From Alphaproteobacteria bacterium (GTDB lineage: Bacteria; Pseudomonadota; Alphaproteobacteria; UBA6615): a stretch of DNA of 64,000 nt. The position numbers and the translations under genes are program-made. The stretch lies in NCBI GenBank assembly GCA_039980135.1, contig JBDXCV010000002.1, positions 124,001-188,000 of the forward strand, given 5' to 3'. Below, in pieces: positions 8,919-16,861 of the stretch; the first letter of the stretch is position 1; every line of letters begins with the position of its first letter. Below the pieces are notes generated by a model. It was not told the origin of the DNA. It did no database searches and saw only the letters and a program-made list of their open reading frames with translations.

Positions 8919-8977
8919 CCGAATTCAACACGCTGTGTTGCGTGAATCCGCCGGTATTTTCCGGTTACAATGGATTC

Positions 8978-9820
8978 ATGATGACTTTCCGGATCAAGAC
9001 CCTTCGATACGCACTTGCCGGCGGATTGCTGGCGGCAGTGCTGCTTCCCGATACCGCCGGGGCGGTGGTGATCCATGCGTCACACCGCGCCTTCTATGAA
9101 ATTCGCATCGGCCGCGTGGACGCGGGCTCTCAAATCGTCGACGCGCGCGGCCGCATGGTGGCGGAGTGGAGCCGCGCCTGTGACGGCTGGGCGTCCAGCC
9201 AACGCCTCGTCGTCAGCATGGCGCCCGGCGAGGGCGAACCCATAAACTCCGAAGTCGTGATGACGAGTTTCGAGGCGCTGGACGGCACCCTGTTCAGCTT
9301 TGATACCGAAACCCGGATCGGCGGTGAGACGGTCGAGGCAGCGAAAGGAGCGGCCGAACGGGCCGGGCCCGGCAAGGCCGGTCGCGCGATCTACAACGTG
9401 CCGCGTGGCATTGCGGTGGACCTGCCCGCCGATACGGTCTTTCCGTTCGAGCATACGATTGCCGTGATCGAAGCCGCGGAACAGGGACAGTCACGGGCAT
9501 TCAGCCATTATTTCGATGGTTCCCAGCCCGAAAACGCGCCGATGGCGGCGAATTCACTCATTCTAGGAAAGGCACGAGACGCCGCCCGTGGCGGTGAGAA
9601 TAATTTCGGCGCATTGAGCGCGCATAAATGGTGGCCTGTTCGATTGGCGATGTTCGCCAGCAGCTCAGGCAAGGGGCTCAACGAGGAACCGGAATTCGAG
9701 ATGACCCAGATTCTTCAGTCCAATGGGGTCGTGCGCCGGTTCGAGTTCGACTATGGCAAGTTTTCCCTGGTCGCGGCGCTGGTCGAAATCGAAGAGATTG
9801 AACCGCCCCGCTGCAACTAG
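8978..9820 (+). CDS. eipB: EipB-like cell-envelope integrity protein (DUF1849)
   Basis: A 280-aa periplasmic protein with a signal peptide (residues 1-29, cleavage near DTAGA-VV). EipB proteins of alphaproteobacteria form a large beta-spiral and are needed for envelope integrity. From memory, the Brucella protein has a conserved disulfide close to residues 69 and 278. This protein has Cys68 (SRACDGW) and Cys279 in the C-terminal PPRCN, which fits. The opening HASHRAFYEIRIG and the RMVAEWSRACDGW segment are also family features. ATG 8978 is followed directly by ATG 8981; earlier in-frame starts would remove the signal peptide from the N-terminus. It follows the SPOR lipoprotein by 59 bp and is probably co-transcribed. 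Confidence 0.85.
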   Translation: MMTFRIKTLRYALAGGLLAAVLLPDTAGAVVIHASHRAFYEIRIGRVDAGSQIVDARGRMVAEWSRACDGWASSQRLVVSMAPGEGEPINSEVVMTSFEALDGTLFSFDTETRIGGETVEAAKGAAERAGPGKAGRAIYNVPRGIAVDLPADTVFPFEHTIAVIEAAEQGQSRAFSHYFDGSQPENAPMAANSLILGKARDAARGGENNFGALSAHKWWPVRLAMFASSSGKGLNEEPEFEMTQILQSNGVVRRFEFDYGKFSLVAALVEIEEIEPPRCN

Positions 9821-9849
9821 CGTTTCGTTTCAGATCGCCGGTGCGGGAC

Positions 9850-11172
9850 TCAGCGCTTGGCGCCGGGTGTTTCGCGTTTCTTGCCGCGAATGGAGCGCCC
9901 TTTTCCGATCGCGTCGCGACCCAGTTTACCGCGGACCTGATCGATGACCGCTTCCACCTTCTTGCGGTGATCGGCGTCGGGGTCGGCGAGGTCCGGCGGG
10001 TCGGCCTCGAGTGGGTCTGCGAAATTCGATAATCCGACGCCAATCAGCCGGAACGTGCTGCCCGACGGGGCGGCACCGATCGCCCGATCGAGCAGCGGCA
10101 CCGCCGCGCGATACAGCGTCTCGGCCAGCTGGGTCGGTGCGGGCAGCGCGTGGGACCGGGTCAGAGTCCTGAATTTGGATGATTTCAGCTTGAGCGTGAC
10201 AGTCCGACCGGCCAGGTCGCGCGCTTTCATGCGGTCGGTGACCTTCTCGCAAAGCGGCCAGAGGCGCGTTCTGAGCGTTTCGGGGTCGGCGATGTCTTGC
10301 GAGAATGTGGTCTCGCTCGACAGGTTTTTGGGCAGCGAATGGGGTGTCACGGCCCTTGAGTCCTCGCCGTGGCTGAACCGGGCCAGGCGTTGGCCGATGG
10401 CGCCGTAGCGTTTCATCAGGCGGGCTTCGTCGTGGGCGCGTATCTGGCCGATGGTGTGCAACCCGTCCGCGGTCAGTTTTCGGTGCAGGGCCTTGCCCAC
10501 CCCCCAAATCCGCGTCACCGGCAGCGTGTCGAGAAAATTCAGCGCCTCGCCCTGGCCAATGACCGCGAAACCGCGTGGTTTGTCGATGTCGGAGGCCAGC
10601 TTCGCCAGGAACTTGTTGTAGCTGAGGCCGACCGACGCGGTAACGCCGATCTCACGTTCGATCTGGTTGATCAGGCGGATCAACGACTTTGCCGGGCTCG
10701 CCTGGTGCAGCTTCTGGGTCCCGGTCAGATCGAGGAATGCCTCGTCGATTGAGAGCGGTTCGACCAACGGCGTGATCTCGCGCATCAGTTCGCGGATTTG
10801 CCGCCCGACGGCGCTGTATTTTTCCATGTCCGGGCGGATCACCGTCGCGTCGGGACAGAGCTTGAGTGCCTGGAACATCGGCATCGCCGAATGCACACCC
10901 TTGATACGGGCGATGTAGCAGGCTGCGGAAACGACGCCGCGCTGTCGGCCGCCAACTATGACCGGCTTGTCGCGCAGGGACGGGTCGTCGCGTTTCTCGA
11001 CGCTGGCGTAGAACGCGTCGCAGTCGATATGTGCGATCGACAATGTGTCGAGTTCGAGGTGCGTCAGAATCCGCGGCCCAGCGCAGGCCGGACAATGTCG
11101 GGAATCGGGAGGTACCGTTGCCGCACAATCGCGGCAGAGGCCCGTGCGCGCGCCCTGGCTGCTTTCGGTCAT
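9850..11172 (-). CDS. dinB: DNA polymerase IV with N-terminal zinc finger
   Basis: A 440-aa Y-family translesion polymerase. The palm motifs are AHIDCDAFYASVEK (D50, steric-gate position Y55) and LSIDEAFLDLTG. The little-finger domain is C-terminal and ends in a basic tail. Before the catalytic core is a four-cysteine zinc-ribbon-like element, C13-x2-C16 and C27-x2-C30, which many alphaproteobacterial DinB proteins carry. ATG 11172 overlaps the stop of the upstream ROK kinase gene as ATGA, so translation is probably coupled. An SOS box was not identified. Confidence 0.93.
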   Translation of the reverse strand: MTESSQGARTGLCRDCAATVPPDSRHCPACAGPRILTHLELDTLSIAHIDCDAFYASVEKRDDPSLRDKPVIVGGRQRGVVSAACYIARIKGVHSAMPMFQALKLCPDATVIRPDMEKYSAVGRQIRELMREITPLVEPLSIDEAFLDLTGTQKLHQASPAKSLIRLINQIEREIGVTASVGLSYNKFLAKLASDIDKPRGFAVIGQGEALNFLDTLPVTRIWGVGKALHRKLTADGLHTIGQIRAHDEARLMKRYGAIGQRLARFSHGEDSRAVTPHSLPKNLSSETTFSQDIADPETLRTRLWPLCEKVTDRMKARDLAGRTVTLKLKSSKFRTLTRSHALPAPTQLAETLYRAAVPLLDRAIGAAPSGSTFRLIGVGLSNFADPLEADPPDLADPDADHRKKVEAVIDQVRGKLGRDAIGKGRSIRGKKRETPGAKR

Positions 11173-12080
11173 GCCGGGACACCGATGGCAGGCCAGAGCC
11201 ACGCAGCGCCCCGTACGCCGCTGGAATCGCCGTGCCGTGCCTGGCGGATCGGGGTTGAGATCGAATCGGAGAAGATATGGCCGCCGATCAGGTCGGGGAG
11301 ATGCGCATAGAGACACGCGATGTTCGACAGGCCGCCGCCGAGGACGATCACATCGGGGTCGATGATGTTGATGATCATCGCGAGGCCGCGCGCCAGCCGG
11401 TCTTCAAGCCGCGCGAGGGAGGCCGTGGCGGCTGCGTCGCCCGCGGCGGATGCGGCCACGATGTCCGCGGCTGCCAAGTTATTCCCGGACTGTTCCGCGT
11501 GATCGCGTTCGAAGCCCGGTCCGGAGACGAATGTCTCGATGCAGCCGCGTCGACCGCAGAAGCAGTCGCGTCCGGGAAATTCGTCCGCGGTCATCCAGGG
11601 CAGGGGCGTGTGTCCCCATTCGCCGGCGATGGCGTTGCCGCCGGCGATGATGTGGCCCCGGTTCACAAGACCACCCCCCACGCCGGTTCCGACGATCACA
11701 CCGAAGACGGTCTCCGCGCCCTGTGCTGCACCGTCCGTCGCTTCCGATATCGCAAAACAATTCGCATCGTTTGCCACCCGCACCCGCCGGTCGAGATGGT
11801 TTGCGAGGTCCCGGTCAAAAGGCCGGCCGATCAGCCAGGTCGAGTTTGCATTCTTGATCAGCCCCGTGGCCGGAGAGATCGTTCCGGGTATGCCGATCCC
11901 GACCGGTGTCGCGGTTTCGGGTGCGGGATCAATCTGCACGATGAGATCTGCGATAGCCGCGAGGGTTGCCGCGTAGTCGTCGCGCGGCGCCACCACGCGT
12001 GCGCGCGCGACCTCCGTGCCGGAATCGTCGAGCACGATTCCTTCGATTTTCGTGCCGCCGAGGTCAATTCCGATGCGCAT
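11169..12080 (-). CDS. ROK-family sugar kinase
   Basis: A 303-aa kinase of the ROK family (fructokinase, glucokinase or N-acetylhexosamine kinase). The phosphate-binding loop is GIDLGGTKIEG (residues 4-14). The zinc site is the ROK signature GH followed by CFCGRRGCIET. The second nucleotide loop is VIVGTGVGGGLVNRG. The sugar cannot be decided from sequence; the closest general pattern is MAK/fructokinase type. Its stop overlaps the dinB start by four bases, forming a two-gene operon. Confidence 0.88.
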   Translation of the reverse strand: MRIGIDLGGTKIEGIVLDDSGTEVARARVVAPRDDYAATLAAIADLIVQIDPAPETATPVGIGIPGTISPATGLIKNANSTWLIGRPFDRDLANHLDRRVRVANDANCFAISEATDGAAQGAETVFGVIVGTGVGGGLVNRGHIIAGGNAIAGEWGHTPLPWMTADEFPGRDCFCGRRGCIETFVSGPGFERDHAEQSGNNLAAADIVAASAAGDAAATASLARLEDRLARGLAMIINIIDPDVIVLGGGLSNIACLYAHLPDLIGGHIFSDSISTPIRQARHGDSSGVRGAAWLWPAIGVPA

Positions 12081-12234
12081 GTCGATGGTGGTCGAGGCTA
12101 GCAGTGGACTTTTGGCCCATTATTATCCATTTTCTTCGGCGAGTCCGCGCCAGGTCGGGGGAACGGACGGCTCATGGGGATGACTATGGGAGTGTTGCCC
12201 GGCATTTGTACGCATAAACAATGTCAGGCTGGGC

Positions 12235-12603
12235 ATGTCCAAGACCGTTCTCATCGTCGAAGACAATGAACTGAACATGAAGCTCTTCCATGATTTGCTG
12301 GAAGCGCAGGGGTATGAAACGCTCCAGACCAAGGATGGTCGCGAAGCTCTGAAGCTCGCGCGCGAACATCGACCGGACCTCGTTCTGATGGATATCCAGT
12401 TGCCGGAAGTCTCGGGACTCGAAGTCACGAAGTGGATCAAGGAGGACGAAAACCTCCGTGATATTCCGGTGATCGCCGTGACGGCATTTGCCATGAAGGG
12501 CGATGAGGAAAAAATACGCCAGGGCGGCTGCGAGGCCTATATCGCCAAGCCGATCTCGGTCTCGGAATTTCTGGAAACGGTGCAGAAATTTATCGACGCC
12601 TGA
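12235..12603 (+). CDS. divK: single-domain response regulator DivK
   Basis: A 122-aa stand-alone receiver. The acidic pocket is E9-D10, the phospho-acceptor is D53 (LVLMDIQLP), followed by T83 and K105, as in Caulobacter DivK. No output domain follows. DivK relays phosphate among PleC, DivJ and DivL and thereby controls CtrA and the alphaproteobacterial cell cycle. The motif [15 protein letters not shown] and the end [11 protein letters not shown] are typical. In many relatives pleD follows directly; here a terminator and rpmG follow instead. Confidence 0.92.
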   Translation: MSKTVLIVEDNELNMKLFHDLLEAQGYETLQTKDGREALKLAREHRPDLVLMDIQLPEVSGLEVTKWIKEDENLRDIPVIAVTAFAMKGDEEKIRQGGCEAYIAKPISVSEFLETVQKFIDA

Positions 12604-12643
12604 CGCGGCCATTGCGCGTCGCAGCCATAATCTGTCCATGAAA

Positions 12644-12668
12644 AAAAGCCGCCCGATGGGCGGCTTTT
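12644..12668. terminator. bidirectional terminator between divK and rpmG
   Basis: A perfect 11-bp stem, AAAAGCCGCCC and GGGCGGCTTTT, around the loop GAT. It has an A-run on one side and a T-run on the other, so it can end both convergent transcripts. Confidence 0.88.
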
Positions 12669-12707
12669 GCGTTTTGACCTCCCGGCATGGCCGGGCGCGC
12701 CAATTCG

Positions 12708-12875
12708 CTATTTCATCTTTTCTTCCTTGAACGTCACATGCTTGCGCACGACCGGGTCGTATTTGCGCATCTCGAGCTTCTCCGGCTTCTGTCGCGGGTT
12801 CTTCTTCGTGACGTAGTAATAACCGGTGTCCGCCGAACTGACGAGTTTCACAAGGATGGTAGCGGGTTTCGCCAT
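12708..12875 (-). CDS. rpmG: 50S ribosomal protein L33
   Basis: A 55-aa basic protein starting [19 protein letters not shown], with [22 protein letters not shown] after it. This is the non-cysteine (C-minus) form of L33, lacking the CxxC pairs, so it does not need zinc. It is too short to be picked up by simple length filters. It lies between divK and the S41 protease gene, the usual alphaproteobacterial neighbourhood. Confidence 0.95.
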   Translation of the reverse strand: MAKPATILVKLVSSADTGYYYVTKKNPRQKPEKLEMRKYDPVVRKHVTFKEEKMK

Positions 12876-12949
12876 GGTCTTTGTCCTGTGGCTTGAAATC
12901 TGGCCGGGAAGATACCGTGCAACCCGCGCAAGTCAAGCGGTGAAGGCAT

Positions 12950-14521
12950 TTATCGCTGTGCGACTGCCGTGTTGGCCTGGTGCAGCAGGGACGCATAGAG
13001 ACCCTGATCCGCTAGTATCGCGCTCGCCAGTGCAACGTCGACATCCGGTGAGCCTCCATCGGACGGGCAAATCTGGCGCAGCCCGATCCGGTCGGCGGTG
13101 TCGGTATTGCCCGTCGCGCGCCAGTTTCCGAGCTGCCCGGCAAGCACATTTTCCCCGTCGCGCACGGCCGGTACCAGTGCCGCGGCAGATTTCAGATCCC
13201 CCCCGCCATGGGTGCACACCGTCGGCAGCACCCCCAGGTCATGAATGCGATACCCGGAAGGTGCGAGAATCCGCGACCAGGTAAGCGTGATTTCGCCATT
13301 GTTGGGCAGACGCAACACGGATTGTACCGTGCCCTTGCCGAATGAATTGGTGCCGATCACGATCGCTCGGCCCTGATCCTGCATCGCGGCGGTGACAACC
13401 TCGGCCGCGGACGCCGAGTTTCCGTTGATCAGGATCACGACCGGGCGTTTGGCGGTCTCATCGCCCTGCGATGCCGCGAATGCCTGATGGCTTCCGGGAT
13501 GGCGGCCGCGGGTCGCGATGATGTTGCCGGTTTCCAGGAAAATGTCCGCGACATCGATGGAAACATCGAGCCGACCGCCCGGGTTCGAGCGGAGGTCAAG
13601 GACGAAACCGTTCGGCGGGCCGTCAGGACTGCGCATCTGGAGTTGCACGTTTCGCCGCAGGTCCTTCGCGGAGTCCGCGTTGAAGCCGATCAACCGGATG
13701 ATCGCGATACCATTCTCGCGCCGCGTCTCGACAGTCTCGGGAACCACATGCTGTCGCGCCAGAGAGATTCTGATGGGCGCGGCGGCCCCAACACGCGCCA
13801 CGGTGAAGGTCACGGCACTGTTGATTGGCCCCCGCAGGGCCTCGACCAAGCGGCGTTGGGTCCAGCCGTCGATCGGCTCCCCCTCGACATGCGTGATCCG
13901 GTCCTGCTCGCGCACCCCGGCCTTGGCCGCCGGGCCGCCATGGTTGACCGACAGGATCAACGCGTCCGCTTCTTCTTTGGCAATGGTGATTCCGATGCCG
14001 CCAAATCCGTCGCGAAAGGCGCGTTTCTCGGTGGCGGTTTCGGCATCGTCGTAGCGGGAAAATTTGTCCAGCGGTGACAGGATACCGTCGAACACGGCCT
14101 TGAATATCGTTTCTGCCCGCGCGTCCGCCAGGGCGGGTGAGGCCGACCGCGCCACCGCGATTGCATCGACGGTTGCCTGGCTCCAGGCCTCGGGGTCGTC
14201 GTTGCCCGGCGCGGTCAGGCGACCGACCGTCCGGTTCTGATAGCGTATTTCGATGCTTCGGTTGGCCGGACGCACATCGAGATTGGGATCGATCTGATGT
14301 AACCCGGCCAGTCCGCTGATGCTCAGATCGCGCAGCGAGACATCGGTGATATAGCGGTCGTTGATGAAGCTATAGCCGGTGTCGAACATATCGCGGCTGT
14401 AGAGTTCCGAATACTCCGGCGTGCCCTTCGGACCGATCTGGCCGCATGCGGCCAACACGAGCAGGGCTGAAACCAAAGCGGTCCGCCGAGCCGATGCAAA
14501 ATATCTCATCAAGTCATTCAT
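12950..14521 (-). CDS. S41 carboxyl-terminal processing protease, lipoprotein
   Basis: A 523-aa periplasmic protease of the CtpA/Tsp family. It begins with a short lipoprotein signal (LVLAAC, Cys26). A PDZ domain lies around 175-255 (GGIGITI, VNHGGPAAKAGVREQDRI). The S41 core has LDLRSNPGG, the serine motif NSASAAE (369-374) and the catalytic lysine K396 (SFGKGTVQ). Such proteases trim or degrade envelope proteins. ATG 14521 is preferred; ATG 14509 is possible and keeps the lipobox. It sits between rpmG and rnr. Confidence 0.9.
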   Translation of the reverse strand: MNDLMRYFASARRTALVSALLVLAACGQIGPKGTPEYSELYSRDMFDTGYSFINDRYITDVSLRDLSISGLAGLHQIDPNLDVRPANRSIEIRYQNRTVGRLTAPGNDDPEAWSQATVDAIAVARSASPALADARAETIFKAVFDGILSPLDKFSRYDDAETATEKRAFRDGFGGIGITIAKEEADALILSVNHGGPAAKAGVREQDRITHVEGEPIDGWTQRRLVEALRGPINSAVTFTVARVGAAAPIRISLARQHVVPETVETRRENGIAIIRLIGFNADSAKDLRRNVQLQMRSPDGPPNGFVLDLRSNPGGRLDVSIDVADIFLETGNIIATRGRHPGSHQAFAASQGDETAKRPVVILINGNSASAAEVVTAAMQDQGRAIVIGTNSFGKGTVQSVLRLPNNGEITLTWSRILAPSGYRIHDLGVLPTVCTHGGGDLKSAAALVPAVRDGENVLAGQLGNWRATGNTDTADRIGLRQICPSDGGSPDVDVALASAILADQGLYASLLHQANTAVAQR

Positions 14522-14605
14522 ATACTTCACATATCGCGCGCATGGCGCCCGGGTAAAGGGCGGATGTTGATCGCCCATAAGGTATCGCAAACGAGTACCA
14601 ATTGG

Positions 14606-16852
14606 TTAACGCCGCCGCTGTCGCTTTTTATGGCGTTTGTCGGGGCGCTTGCGGCCGGACCGGCCTTTCCGCGGGGCGCCTTGCTTTTTCTCGTTTGAAG
14701 ACGCGCCACCGTCCATCAGGTCGAAAATGGATGAGCCGCGCAAGCCGTCGGCCTCCGCCACCCGAATTTCGACGGCATCGCCCAGCCGATAGGTCCCGCC
14801 ACCCGGCGATTCGATTGACTGGGTGCGCGCATCGAAGCGGGGGCGGCCGCCCGGGAGCCGCGATGCTGGGATGAAGCCCTCCGCGCCTTTGTCGTCGATC
14901 GCAACAAACAGGCCCGAGCGGGTGACCCCGCGAATGGTGCCGGTGAAGTTGGCGCCGATATGGCCGGCCAGAAACGCGGCGGTATAGCGGTCATTCGCGT
15001 CGCGCTCCGCAACGATCGCGCGGCGCTCGGTTTTCGAAATATGAGCGCCGAGTTCCTCGAACCGGTTGGCCTGGTCGTCATCGAGGCCACCATCGCCCAG
15101 CCCCAGTCCCCGGATCAGCGCGCGATGGACCAGCAAGTCGGCATAGCGCCGGATCGGCGAAGTGAAGTGGGCGTAGTCGCGCAAACCGAGCCCGAAATGA
15201 CCGAGATTGTCGGGGCTGTAGGCGGCCTGCATCTGCGCACGCAGGATGAGCTCGTTGACGGAGCGTTCATGTGCCTCGCCGCGGACCCGGGAAAGGATGC
15301 CGTTGAAATCGCCCGGCCGCGATATCCCGCCGCGGGGGATCTTGATGCCAAATCCGTTCAGGGCCTCGCGCAGGTCCTCCAGCTTTTCGAGCGACGGTTC
15401 GTCATGGACGCGGAACATCACGGGCTGTCCGCGCTTTCCAAGTTCACGCGCGGCGGCCACGTTCGCGGCGATCATGAATTCCTCGATAAGCCGGTGACTG
15501 TCGAGGCGGATCACCGGCACGATATCCGTGACCTGACCCTCGTCATCGAGGACGACCCGGCGTTCGGGCAAATCGAGATCAAGTGCCCCCCGGACACGGC
15601 GGGCTTCGGATAGAGCCTGATAGGCGCCGTAGAGGTTGGCGAGATGGCCCGGCTGGATGATGTCGGTGTCGGCATCGCGGGCGGCCTGGACTTCTTCATA
15701 GGTCAGGCGCGCCGCCGAGCGCATCAGGCCGCGGCGAAACTTGAACGAACGGAGGCTGCCGTCGGGGCCGACCCAGAGGTCGGCCGCCATGCAGGCGCGG
15801 TCTTCGTCGGGGCGGAGCGAACACAGGCCGTTCGAAAGCGCCTCGGGCAACATGGGGACGACCCGATCCGGAAAATAGGCGGAGTTGCCGCGTTGGTAGG
15901 CCTCACGGTCGAGCGCGCTATCCGGTGTGACATAGGCGGCGACATCCGCGATCGCGACGATGATGTGCCAGCCGCCGTCCGAGCTTCGGGTCGTGTCGGG
16001 CTCGGCGAAGACGGCATCATCGAAATCGCGCGCATCGGCGCCGTCGATCGTGATCAATGGCAGGTCACGCAGATCCACCCGGTCACCCAGAACGGGCGGT
16101 TGTGCGTTTTCCGCATCGGCGACCACGGCATCGGGGAACCGGTCCGGTATGCCGGCGCGGTGGATCGCTATCCGGCTGATGGCACCGGGGGCATCGCCGG
16201 CGCCGATATTCTCGACGATGCGTGCCTGGGTCATGCCCTGACGCCGGGCCGGCAGGGTTTCGATCACCACCAGGTCCCCGTCCGCCGCCGGGGCGTTGCC
16301 TGTCGGGGTGACGGCGAGTTCGTCGCGCCGGCCCCGATCAAGCGAGAGAATGCGGCCGCCGTCCTGCCCCGTGCGGTATTGGCCGATGATGGTTTCGGCC
16401 TCGCTCTCAGCCGCGCGCAGCGGCTTGGCGGTGTAGCGGTTGTTGCCATGCGGCGACAGGCGGGCCAGGAACCGGTCGCCGAGGCCCGGGGCCGCCATGT
16501 TGCGTGGCGCACGCAGGACCTCGATCTCGGGCAGAGGCGCGTTGGCGGCATGTTCGACGGGCCGGACCCGCAACTCGCCGTCCGAATCGACTTCGACGAC
16601 TTCAAGCATCGCGACCGGTGGCAGGGCGTCGGCGGGCCGCCATCGCCGTCCCTGAACGCGTTCGATGCGACCGGCGTCTTCAAGTTCGCGCAGGCGGTGG
16701 CGAAGTTCCGTACGCTGGCTGCCCTTCAATCCGAACGTGCGGGCGATTTCGCGGGTGGGCTGGGCGTCGGCCGCCGCCCTGAGGAGGTCCAGAATCGCAT
16801 CGGCATCGGGCAGGGTGCCCGCGTCCGTTTCGCTGGAATTGCGCCTGGCCAA
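14606..16852 (-). CDS. rnr: ribonuclease R
   Basis: A 748-aa 3'-to-5' exoribonuclease of the RNase II/R family. It has an N-terminal winged-helix region (about 18-75), cold-shock-like domains, then the RNB catalytic domain with TIDGADARDFDDA (D270, D276, D278, D279). An S1 domain lies near 625-705, and the Lys/Arg tail is typical of RNase R. It degrades structured RNA, including rRNA and mRNA, in the cytoplasm. The start lies 9 bp after the topA stop, so topA and rnr form an operon. Confidence 0.95.
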   Translation of the reverse strand: MARRNSSETDAGTLPDADAILDLLRAAADAQPTREIARTFGLKGSQRTELRHRLRELEDAGRIERVQGRRWRPADALPPVAMLEVVEVDSDGELRVRPVEHAANAPLPEIEVLRAPRNMAAPGLGDRFLARLSPHGNNRYTAKPLRAAESEAETIIGQYRTGQDGGRILSLDRGRRDELAVTPTGNAPAADGDLVVIETLPARRQGMTQARIVENIGAGDAPGAISRIAIHRAGIPDRFPDAVVADAENAQPPVLGDRVDLRDLPLITIDGADARDFDDAVFAEPDTTRSSDGGWHIIVAIADVAAYVTPDSALDREAYQRGNSAYFPDRVVPMLPEALSNGLCSLRPDEDRACMAADLWVGPDGSLRSFKFRRGLMRSAARLTYEEVQAARDADTDIIQPGHLANLYGAYQALSEARRVRGALDLDLPERRVVLDDEGQVTDIVPVIRLDSHRLIEEFMIAANVAAARELGKRGQPVMFRVHDEPSLEKLEDLREALNGFGIKIPRGGISRPGDFNGILSRVRGEAHERSVNELILRAQMQAAYSPDNLGHFGLGLRDYAHFTSPIRRYADLLVHRALIRGLGLGDGGLDDDQANRFEELGAHISKTERRAIVAERDANDRYTAAFLAGHIGANFTGTIRGVTRSGLFVAIDDKGAEGFIPASRLPGGRPRFDARTQSIESPGGGTYRLGDAVEIRVAEADGLRGSSIFDLMDGGASSNEKKQGAPRKGRSGRKRPDKRHKKRQRRR

Positions 16853-16861
16853 GCCGGTTTG

